A stretch of DNA of 64,000 bases from NCBI GenBank assembly GCA_963718295.1, contig CAVQYV010000008.1, positions 310,001 to 374,000 on the forward strand. Direction: 5' to 3'. Position 1 is the first letter of the stretch. Each line of letters starts with the position of its first letter. Made by a program: the position numbers and the translations under genes. This DNA is from CAVQYV01 sp963718295 [NCBI: uncultured Methylomirabilota bacterium]. Its GTDB lineage: Bacteria; Methylomirabilota; Methylomirabilia; CAVQYV01. Shown here piece after piece: positions 45,869 through 54,069 of this stretch. The notes beneath the pieces were generated by a model, which was given only the letters and a program-made list of their open reading frames with translations, was not told where the DNA came from and did no database searches.

Positions 45869-48798
45869 ATGGAAAGAACCCCTCCTTCCCATATCTGTTC
45901 CGTCCTCCTGATCCTGATCCTGCTGGTGCCATGGGCGGCGCTTGTTGCAGGAACAGACCCAGACGAGGCCCGGCGTTGGATGGCGGAGGGGGAAAAGGAA
46001 TTCTTGGGCATGACCTGCCGAGGTTTGGAGAAGGCAATCGAATGCTTTCAGAAAGCCCTGGTGCTGCAGCCGGATTCCCCCTCAGCCCAGGCCTGGCTGG
46101 GTCGGGCGTATGGGCATTTGGGGGCCCTCCTCCAGCGGGAAGGAGAGAAAGGGGAGGACCTTCTCCGTCAAGGGATGAGGCATACCCGAAAGGCCTACGA
46201 ACTGTCTCCCAAGTCGATCCATGGTTGCCTGGCCATGGCCGATCTCCTCCTCCTCGCCTCCAATTTCTCCGAGGCAAAGAAGATGGCGGATGCGGCCCGC
46301 CGAATCGATCCTGAGGATCCTTGGGCAGCCTATTTCCTTTGGATGGCCTCCGATCCGGAAAACCCTGAAGGCCCCCTGCTGCAAAAGGCACTAAGATTCA
46401 GGCCCGTTATCCCTCTGATCTTTCTGGAGCAAGGGCATGCCTTCCGGCGCCAAGGAAATCTGGAGAAGGCCAAGCAGGCCTATCGGCAGGCTGCCCAGCA
46501 TTCTCCCCCGCTGGCACAAGCCTATTTTGCTCTGGCCTCCTTGTCGGAAGAGGAAGGAGATGCCGAAAGGGCGATCCTGCAGTATCAAGAGGGATTGAAG
46601 ATCGAGGATCGCCTGAGTGGGCCCCACAAAGCCTTGGCTCAGCTCTTGCGGGAAAAGGGCAGAGATCAGGAGGCCATCCTAGCTTATCAAAAGGCGATCG
46701 ACCTGAATCCAAAGGACTTTGACGCCCACCTCGGTTTGGGCCAAGCCTATCGGGCACAAAGAGGCTACCAAGAGGCCCTTGCGGCCTTCCGTCAAGCTTT
46801 AGCCCTGAATCCCCAGCTTCCCGAGGCCTATCACGGGATGGGCGAGATCAATCAGCGGCAGGGAAAGATCGAGGAGGCCATCTCCGATTACGAAAAGGCC
46901 ATCCGACTCGACCCAAATCGAGCGCAGGAACATCTGGAGCTGGGCCGCTTGTATGAGGCCTCCGGGGCCAGGAAGAAGGCGATAGCAGCCTACGAAAAGG
47001 CATTGGCCCTACAAGTGGGATCTGCCGACTTACGTTACCGGCTGGGGGTTCTCTACTACCAAGAAGGGCAGATGGAATCTGCGGGCGCCCATCTTTTGAC
47101 CGCCACCCAAATGGACCCCAGACTCGCTGCCGCTCATCATGGGCTGGGAGAAATCCATCAACGGCAGAAGAAGTGGGAGGAGGCCAATAGATCCTACCTC
47201 AGGGCCCTGGAGATCGACCCCACCCTGGCCTCGGCCCACGTCCACCTCGGGGAGATCGGCCAGATCCAGGGCAATCCGGGTCAGGCGGTTTGCCACTATC
47301 AGAAAGCGATCGATCTGGGGTTGAATTTGCCCTTCTTGTACGAAGAAGTTGGACTGCTCCAGTATCAACAGGGAAAACGGTCGGAAGCGGAGGAGGCCCT
47401 GAAGAAGGCTAAGGATCTGGGATCTCGGCGGGCCGCCGTGTATAACGTCTTGGGGGAGATCTCCCAGGGCAAGGGAGCGTGGGAGGAGGCCTCCTCCGCC
47501 TATTTGCAGGCCATCGCCTTGGATCCGAATCTGGCTTCGGCCCATGCCAACTTGGGCAACATATATTTCCAACGCGAAGAGACGGAAAAGGCGATCCATG
47601 AATACGAGCAGGCCCTGGCGAAGGATCCCAGACTGGCTCAAATCCATTACAATCTGGCCCTGCTCCTGCTGAAGCAACAGAGGCAGCAGGAGGCCCTCCA
47701 GCATCTGGAAAAGGCCGTCATCCTTGAACCCCGGTTCGCCACCGCGCATGCCGCCCTGGGCGACATCTACTGGCAGCAAGAAAATTGGGACCAGGCATTG
47801 GAGTCCTATGAGAAAGCAGCGAGCCAGGACCCGAACCTGAAGGAAGCCGTGCGATCCCGCATGGCTGAGGCATGGGGTAGGAAGGGCCAGGAGCACTGGA
47901 GAGCGGGAGAGGAAGATTTGGCGCTGGGGGATTTCGAAAAGGCCCTCTCCTTGGTGCCCGGCCGAGTAAGCGATCTGAAGGCAATGGCCCAGATCTGCTA
48001 CCAGCAAGGGAGAGGGGAGGAGGCGGAGAGGTATCTCACCTCCGCCCTCGCATCCGATCCGCAATGGGGCGAGGGCTGGTCTGGCGCTGGCCGATATCTG
48101 TTTGAAACAGGGAAAGAAGAAGGAGGCCATGGGCAGCCTGGAAAAGGCGGCATCTCTCTTCCCCCAGCGAGCCGACCTGCGCCATCACCTGGGGGTCCTC
48201 TATCAGGGAGAGGGACAGATAGACAGGGCAGCCTCAGAGCTGGGGAAGGCGGTGGAGTTAGATCCCAGGCTATCGGCATCTTGGGTCGCCCTGGGAGACA
48301 TCCATCGATCTCAACGGAACTGGCAGGGGGCGATCCGGGACTACGAGATGGCAATTAGCCAGGATCCGGGTCTTGCTCAAATCCCTGGAGGACAGCCTGT
48401 TTGAGGCCTATTCCCAGGTGGGCCTGTCGCTCCATGGGCAGGGAAAGGCAAGCGAGGCCGAAGGGTATTATCTCAAGGCCCTCGCCTTAGGACGGCAGCA
48501 GCCGGCCCTCTGGTACAACCTGGGCAATCTCTATCGAGAGAGGGGCGAGTTGGAGAAGGCTGAGGCGGCCTATCGCTCGGCCCTCAAGGCCGATGCGGGG
48601 TGGGCAAGGGCCCATGTGGGACTGGCCCTTGTCGCAGAGGCCCAGAAGAACTGGCCAGGCGCCCTCACGGAGTGGAAACTCTATCTGGAGGCGGAACCCC
48701 AGTCCGACCTGGCCGCTCAGATCAGGGAGCGGATCGAAAAGATCTCCTCTGCCCTGAATCGAGCAGAAAAAAAGGTTGAGGTCAAGCCCATGCGGTAA
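45869..48798 (+). CDS. Large exported TPR-repeat protein (two single-base frameshifts)
   Basis: Begins four bases after the small TonB protein. Signal peptide (SVLLILILLVPWAALVAG) then some 20 tetratricopeptide repeats (for example DPNRAQEHLELGRLYEASGA, DPTLASAHVHLGEIGQIQGN). The frame shifts twice near the end: in a G4 run at 48066-48069, after which ARAGLALADICLKQGKKKEA restores the repeat pattern, and in a G3 run at 48368-48370, after which LLKSLEDSLFEAYSQVGLSL continues to 48798. Removing one G at each place gives one ~975-residue protein. Read unaltered, ORFs end at 48358 and 48404 and a third starts at 48373. Periplasmic TPR proteins often scaffold envelope complexes; here a partnership with the TonB system is inferred from position. 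Confidence 0.88.
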
Positions 48799-48831
48799 GA
48801 AGGTGGCACGAAAAGCGGATAAAGGAGGTGA

Positions 48832-48975
48832 TAAAAAAGGTGCGGAGAAGGGAGAGTTCGAGGCCCCCCTCCTCCGCCGGTGCTCAAGGTCCAAGCGATG
48901 AGCCCTTACTTTATTTTGTAGCAGGGTAAGGGCCAACGGTCAAGGGAATTTTGTCAAGGGAATTTTGGAAAGAGA
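48832..48975 (+). ncRNA. Conserved structured leader element RNA1, copy A
   Basis: Lies between the TPR gene and the second receptor gene. It recurs at 62391-62520 with the identical block AAGCGATGAGCCCTTACT (48893-48910 here). Hairpin 1: GCGGAG at 48842-48847 with CTCCGC at 48872-48877. Hairpin 2: GCCCTTAC at 48902-48909 with GTAAGGGC at 48926-48933. The 3' end is GGTCAAGGGAATTTTG, here with a second copy of TCAAGGGAATTTTG in tandem. It matches none of the riboswitch consensus sequences I know (no B12 box, no TPP, FMN, SAM, Moco or NiCo words). Likely a cis-regulatory RNA. Confidence 0.55.
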
Positions 48976-48983
48976 GGGGAGCG

Positions 48984-51224
48984 ATGAAACGATTGGCCCT
49001 TACCGTTTTCTTCTTCTTTCTCGGTTTTTCAGTGGGAGGTCAACTCGCCCTCGCCCAGGAGGCAGAGAAGAAGGAAGCGGAGTTCGAGTTAGATGAGGTG
49101 GTGGTGACTGCCACCAAGACCCCCATCACTGTCCGGGAGGCGCCCGCCAGTGTATCCGTGGTGACCTCCGAGGACCTAGAGATGAAGAATGTCAAAGATC
49201 TGGATGCCGCCTTGAAGAATGAAGTGGGGGTGTTCGATCGCCGCGGAAAAGGAATGACTGAGACCGTCACCAATGTACAAATGCGGGGATTTACCGGGAC
49301 AGAGCGTACCCTCGTCCTTTTCGATGGGCAGACCCTGAACACGGGCTATACCGGCGCGGTGAACTGGAATGTGCTGCCGGTAGAAGATGTGGAGAGGGTG
49401 GAGATCGTGCGGGGTCCATTCTCCTCGCTCTATGGCCGTTATGCCATGGGAGGGGTGATCAATGTCATCCCTAAGGTTCCCCAGAAACTGGAGATCAGGG
49501 CCAAGGCGGGCTATGGGACGGACGATACCACCCATTACTTTCTGAGCGTGGGGGATCGGTTTTTGGATCGCATCAGCCTTTATCTGGCCTACGATCAGAG
49601 ATCTACCAACGGCTATCCCACGGAGATGGTCACCAAGGCTGCCACAGCGGGAACGAGCACGATTCCGGTGGAGCCCCCAACCCAGATCAAGGACAAGTAT
49701 GGCAATCATGTCTACCTGATCGGAGACAAGGGAGATAACACGTGGGATCAGGAGACCTTCAGCCTGAGAGGGCTCTGGGACATTACTCCGAGCACCCAAC
49801 TATCCCTCGGGTATATCCACGGCTGGTATCGATATGGCTACGACAAATACCATGTAGATCTGAAGAGGGCCGACGGGACCAAGATCGACGAAGGGTCTGT
49901 CTATTTTGGGAATGACGGCGAGGATCTACGATTCACGGTCGCCCCCTATAACTTCATCAATGGCGCTGGGGCACGGACCACGGAGATCTACAATGCCTCG
50001 GTGGAGCAGAAATTTTGGGAAAAGGGCCGGGTCAGACTCAGCATGGGGCTCACCGATGAGCCCGACAACTGGTACACCCTTCCCAGGGCCGGGGCTACCT
50101 TCGACGATGGCGGGCCGGGGACGGTGAGTGAATCGCCCAATCGACTGTTCCAGACGGAGCTGCAATCGGACATCCCGGTAGGAAAGCAAAATCTCCTCAC
50201 CGCCGGTGTCTCTTATAATTACGATGCCGTCAGAAATAGAGAGTGGCTCTTGGAGGACTGGGACCACAAGACGTCCAAGACCGATCTCCTATCCAAGGCT
50301 GAGGGAAAAGACGAGATTTGGGGATTCTACCTCCAAGATAAGATCGATTTTCCACCCAATTTTACGATCTATGTCGGAGGCCGGTATGACCTATGGAAGG
50401 CCTATGATGGGAAATCTGAGGATCCCAATGTTTCCGAGAATTTCGCCAGCAACCGGGTGGGATCGTTCTGCCCCAAACTGTCGATCCTCTTTCACCCTTT
50501 CTTTGACCCGGTAGATACCATCTTTCGATTTGCCGCGGGCAAGGCCTTCCGCTACCCCACCGTGTATGAACTCTATCGGACCTGGCGTTCCACCTCCGGA
50601 TCTGTCTATGGGTCGAATCCCGATCTCAAGCCGGAGACCACCAAATCCTGGGAGATTGGTGCCGATACCACTCTCTGGAAGCGCCTCAATCTGAGACTGA
50701 CCTATTTCGAGAATTACATCGATGACCTGATCTACAATGCGACCGTCTCCGATGTGCCCTATGTCGTTCGTAAGGAGAATGCAGCCAGGGGATTGACCCG
50801 GGGGGTGGAGGCCGAGGTCCGGGTTCGGGCTGCCTCGTTCTTGGACCTTTTTGCTAATGGGACCTATCTGAACGCCAAAATCATCGATAACCCGGGCAAT
50901 CCCGACTCCGAAAACAAGCAGGTTCCCTATGTACCACGCCACATGGCCAACCTGGGCCTGGACTTCCATTACGGGCCGGTGAAGGCCAACTTCGTTGGCC
51001 ACTATGCCAGCAAGGTCTTCACCACCGACGATAACTCGGATAAGCACGATGGGGTTCCGGGGAGCTGGGACCCCTACTGGGTTTGGGACTTCAAGGTCGG
51101 TTGGGACTTCACGAAGTATAGCAACATCTCCTTCTCTGTGGACAACGTGTTCGACCGCGAATACTACCAGTCCTATCTGGCCCCGGAGAGGAAGTTCTTT
51201 GTGGAGCTGACCCTGAGATACTGA
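48984..51224 (+). CDS. Second TonB-dependent receptor (corrinoid/tetrapyrrole or metal chelate)
   Basis: 746 residues from the ATG at 48984, preceded by GAGGGGAG; an earlier start at 48951 lies inside the leader repeat. Signal peptide (LALTVFFFFLGFSVGGQLAL), TonB box FELDEVVVTATKTPI, plug domain (TVREAPASVSVVTSEDLEMK, ETVTNVQMRGFTGTERTLV, VERVEIVRGPFSSLYGRYA) and a barrel ending RKFFVELTLRY. Similar in build to siderophore/cobalamin receptors but distinct from the BtuB above. Its stop overlaps the ECF ATPase start by one base, so receptor and importer are translated together; the substrate is therefore presumably that of the ECF importer. Not under a visible cobalamin riboswitch. Confidence 0.92.
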   Translation: MKRLALTVFFFFLGFSVGGQLALAQEAEKKEAEFELDEVVVTATKTPITVREAPASVSVVTSEDLEMKNVKDLDAALKNEVGVFDRRGKGMTETVTNVQMRGFTGTERTLVLFDGQTLNTGYTGAVNWNVLPVEDVERVEIVRGPFSSLYGRYAMGGVINVIPKVPQKLEIRAKAGYGTDDTTHYFLSVGDRFLDRISLYLAYDQRSTNGYPTEMVTKAATAGTSTIPVEPPTQIKDKYGNHVYLIGDKGDNTWDQETFSLRGLWDITPSTQLSLGYIHGWYRYGYDKYHVDLKRADGTKIDEGSVYFGNDGEDLRFTVAPYNFINGAGARTTEIYNASVEQKFWEKGRVRLSMGLTDEPDNWYTLPRAGATFDDGGPGTVSESPNRLFQTELQSDIPVGKQNLLTAGVSYNYDAVRNREWLLEDWDHKTSKTDLLSKAEGKDEIWGFYLQDKIDFPPNFTIYVGGRYDLWKAYDGKSEDPNVSENFASNRVGSFCPKLSILFHPFFDPVDTIFRFAAGKAFRYPTVYELYRTWRSTSGSVYGSNPDLKPETTKSWEIGADTTLWKRLNLRLTYFENYIDDLIYNATVSDVPYVVRKENAARGLTRGVEAEVRVRAASFLDLFANGTYLNAKIIDNPGNPDSENKQVPYVPRHMANLGLDFHYGPVKANFVGHYASKVFTTDDNSDKHDGVPGSWDPYWVWDFKVGWDFTKYSNISFSVDNVFDREYYQSYLAPERKFFVELTLRY

Positions 51225-52615
51225 TGATACGAGTCAGCCGGCTGAGCTATCGTTATCCAGGGGCCTCAACCCGCGCCCTGGAGGAAATCGATCTTGAGAT
51301 CAAAGAGGGAGAAGCCGTAATCATCACCGGAGAGACAGGAGCGGGGAAATCGACCCTCATCTATGCCCTGAATGGACTGATTCCGCATGTGCTCGCAGGT
51401 CAGAGGGAGGGTGCGGTGGAGGTGGATGGGGTCGACCCGGCTGGACTCTCGGTCCAGGAGATGGCTCAGCGGGTGGGGATCGTCTTTCAAAACCCCGAAC
51501 ATCAGATTTTCATGCTCCGGGTTTGGGACGATGTCGCGTTTGGTTGCCTCAATCGGGGCTATGCGGAAGCGATGGTGGAACAAAAGGTAACAGAGGCCTT
51601 GCACCTCATGGGCCTTTGGGAGATGAGAAGTCGGGAGGTTTTCAAGCTCTCTGGGGGTCAAAAACAAAGGTTGGCCATCGCGGGATCTTATGCGGTAGGT
51701 CCCAATATATTCCTCTTCGAGGAACCGCTCACCGATTTGGATGAGCAGGGAAGGTTGGCCTTCCTGGATATGATGGGTACCCTCAAGGCCCAAGGCCATA
51801 CCTTGATCATCGCCGAGCATCAGGTTGAGGCACTGCAATCCCGGGCGGATCGGATCGTTTGCTTGGAGCGGGGGAGGATTGCCTGGGAAAAGAAAAACCC
51901 ATTCCCCCCCGCTCATCCTTTCTTCTCCCTCCGAAAGGAGCAGAAGGCTCATCTTATGGGGCCTTCCGCTCCCCCGCTCATCCATCTACAGGATGTGGAT
52001 GTGACCTACAAGGATGGCACTTCAGGCCTGCAGAACATCTGTCTCTCCCTTCAGAGAGGGGAGATGGCCGCCATTTGTGGACTGAACGGCAGCGGTAAGA
52101 CGACCTTGCTCAAGGCGATCATGGGAATCCTTCCGGTTTCCGGAGGAAAGATCGAGGTATTGGGGAAGAAGGCGAATTTCAAGCAGCTGGTGGGCCAGGT
52201 GGCCTACCTCTTTCAGAACCCGGACGATCAGCTCTTTGCCGAGACCGTAGAAGAGGAACTGGCGTTCGGCCCGCGGAACCTGGGCAAGAACGGTACGGGC
52301 CTGGAGGCCTATTTGGATTTATTCAAGTTACAAGATCTTCGCCAGCGCCATCCTTTGACCCTCTCCCGGGGGGAGCGTCAGAGGTTGGCTGTGGCCTCTC
52401 TCCTCATCATGGAGCCCCGAATCCTCCTTTTGGATGAGCCCACTACTGGATTGGATCGATCCAGTTGGACACAGTTGATGGAGGGGATCGAGGCCATGCA
52501 TCAAAAAGGGGGGACCGTCCTCTTTGCTTCCCACCATGAAGAGGTGGTAGATCGCTATGCCCATCGGCTGATTCGGCTGGACAAGGGTGAGGTGGTGAAT
52601 GATCAGATATTATGA
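51224..52615 (+). CDS. ECF transporter: two ATPase domains fused in one protein (EcfA-A')
   Basis: 463 residues with two complete ABC domains. Domain 1: Walker A ITGETGAGKSTLIYALNG, EcfA Q-loop VFQNPEHQIF, signature FKLSGGQKQRLAIAG, Walker B FLFEEPLTDLDEQG (Glu present), EHQ switch. Domain 2: GLNGSGKTTLLKAIMG, YLFQNPDDQLFAETVEEEL, TLSRGERQRLAVASLLIMEP, LLLDEPTTGLDRSS, SHHEEVVDR. The QNPExQ motifs are diagnostic of energy-coupling-factor importers; the fused form is known from YkoD-type systems. Overlaps ecfT by 17 bases. A decayed partial copy lies at 62530-62935. Confidence 0.93.
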   Translation: MIRVSRLSYRYPGASTRALEEIDLEIKEGEAVIITGETGAGKSTLIYALNGLIPHVLAGQREGAVEVDGVDPAGLSVQEMAQRVGIVFQNPEHQIFMLRVWDDVAFGCLNRGYAEAMVEQKVTEALHLMGLWEMRSREVFKLSGGQKQRLAIAGSYAVGPNIFLFEEPLTDLDEQGRLAFLDMMGTLKAQGHTLIIAEHQVEALQSRADRIVCLERGRIAWEKKNPFPPAHPFFSLRKEQKAHLMGPSAPPLIHLQDVDVTYKDGTSGLQNICLSLQRGEMAAICGLNGSGKTTLLKAIMGILPVSGGKIEVLGKKANFKQLVGQVAYLFQNPDDQLFAETVEEELAFGPRNLGKNGTGLEAYLDLFKLQDLRQRHPLTLSRGERQRLAVASLLIMEPRILLLDEPTTGLDRSSWTQLMEGIEAMHQKGGTVLFASHHEEVVDRYAHRLIRLDKGEVVNDQIL

Positions 52616-53432
52616 TCGCCGGACCTTTTTCCACGATCTGGATGCCCGGGTGAAGATCCTTTGGAGCCTGGGGCTCTCCCTCCTCACCGTGTTGGCGAAG
52701 GAACCCTGGATGCTTTTCGCATTCTTCCTCGTAGCGGTCCTTCCCTTGCTCTGGGTGGGCCCCCCTCTGGTGCGGACGAAGACATTCTGGATCTTGATGG
52801 CCAGTATCGTCCTCGGAACCATGATTTCTCAGGGCTTCTTCTACTATTTTCGACCTCGCACGGCCCTCTTTACCTTCCTTCGCGAGGACTTTCCCTTTCT
52901 GGGGAGACTTACCGGAGGGATTCGGTTGTATCGTGAGGGCCTCGTTTATGGGGCAGTGCAGTCCCTGCGGATGCTCTCTACCCTCTCCCTGGGTCTCCTT
53001 CTTGTAACCACCACGCACCCCTCGGAGTTGATCTTTGGACTGACCTGGTTGAAGATCCCCCGCATCTTGGCCAATATGGTGACGGTGGCGGTGCGCTTTC
53101 TTCCGGGCTTCTTGGAAGAGGGCCGGCGTATCCTCATGGCGCAGCAGATTCGGGGGGCAGTATCGCAGGGGTTGAGGGGAAGGGCTCGAAGCTTCAAGCT
53201 GATGGCCATTCCCTTGATTGTGGGTGCGTTGAAGACAGCACGCCAATTATCATTGGCGGCAGAGGTCAGAGGATTCCAGGGGGATTCCCAAAGAGCGAGA
53301 GCATGGAGACTCTCCCCGCTGGACCGCTGGGGTTTGGCCCTCCTGGCCCTGTTCTTCCTGGTCTTTCTCGGGGCGATTCTTTCCGGAGAGAATAGTGGCC
53401 TTTTTGCGAAATGGGGCGTTCGATGGCGCTGA
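52599..53432 (+). CDS. ECF transporter T component (EcfT/CbiQ-like permease)
   Basis: 277 residues, starting inside the end of the ATPase gene. About five hydrophobic segments (VKILWSLGLSLLTVLAK, TKTFWILMASIVLGTMIS and others) and the family coupling helices with Ala-Arg-Gly-like motifs (EEGRRILMAQQIRGAVSQGL and LAAEVRGFQGDSQRARAW). EcfT links the ATPases to the substrate-binding S component. Overlaps the S-like gene by 22 bases. Confidence 0.92.
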   Translation: MIRYYDRRTFFHDLDARVKILWSLGLSLLTVLAKEPWMLFAFFLVAVLPLLWVGPPLVRTKTFWILMASIVLGTMISQGFFYYFRPRTALFTFLREDFPFLGRLTGGIRLYREGLVYGAVQSLRMLSTLSLGLLLVTTTHPSELIFGLTWLKIPRILANMVTVAVRFLPGFLEEGRRILMAQQIRGAVSQGLRGRARSFKLMAIPLIVGALKTARQLSLAAEVRGFQGDSQRARAWRLSPLDRWGLALLALFFLVFLGAILSGENSGLFAKWGVRWR

Positions 53433-54046
53433 ACTATCCCATTGCCGTCCTCTTGGTGCTCTTTCTTTCGCTCCTGGTGCTCTTCATTGGCTATCGAAAG
53501 AAGATAGTGCAATCCTTCTCCATTTCCCAAACCATGACCCTGGCGACTTTTGCTTGTCTCCTATTTGTGGCCAGCCTGCCCTGGCGATTGGGATTGAGCC
53601 GATTTTTTCTGGGAGGGTTCTTCATCACTATCCCCTATGCCGCCATTATCCTGGTGGGTCTGCGGATGGTGCCCCGGTTCGGCACTGCCACCCTGATGGT
53701 CCTCGGATACGGGCTACTCTCCCAGGTGGTGGCAAGTGGAATCAACCCCCTCTGGTGGCCTGAATATCTGGCCAAAGGTGCCGTACTGGAGGCGACCTGT
53801 TTATTGGCAAGGGATTACGGCACGAGAAGAATGAGTGCCGTCTGGATTGGCACCTTGTACGGAGGATTTGGCTATGCCTTTTTCTATCTGGTGAGCGCCC
53901 CCTTCATTTGGCATATGCATTATGACCTGTGGTACGTCGCCTGGAAGGTCTTTCAGGGTATCGTCGCCGGGGCGATTGGTGCGGGGGTTATCGGTTACGA
54001 TATTGCCGGCAGAGTAGAGAGAGTGGCACCCCAGGCGAGCTTTTAG
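53411..54046 (+). CDS. Putative ECF S component (substrate-binding membrane protein)
   Basis: 211 residues (ATG at 53411, or 53423) with six hydrophobic segments, the size and topology of an S component: IAVLLVLFLSLLVLFIGYR, MTLATFACLLFVASLPW, FFITIPYAAIILVGLRMVP, ATLMVLGYGLLSQVVASG, IGTLYGGFGYAFFYLVSAPF, IVAGAIGAGVIGYDIAGRV. It is placed directly after ecfA-ecfT. It does not start with the MHIPDG-like metal-binding motif of the CbiM/NikM nickel/cobalt S components, so the substrate is probably not a bare Ni2+ or Co2+ ion. It looks more like vitamin-type or uncharacterised S components. The role is inferred from position and topology. Confidence 0.75.
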   Translation: MGRSMALNYPIAVLLVLFLSLLVLFIGYRKKIVQSFSISQTMTLATFACLLFVASLPWRLGLSRFFLGGFFITIPYAAIILVGLRMVPRFGTATLMVLGYGLLSQVVASGINPLWWPEYLAKGAVLEATCLLARDYGTRRMSAVWIGTLYGGFGYAFFYLVSAPFIWHMHYDLWYVAWKVFQGIVAGAIGAGVIGYDIAGRVERVAPQASF

Positions 54047-54069
54047 TCTTTGGAGGAGCTAAAGAAAGG

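Noticed and set aside
48832-48975. RNA1 as a NiCo, Moco, TPP or cobalamin riboswitch
   Set aside because: None of the conserved words of these classes is present in either copy.
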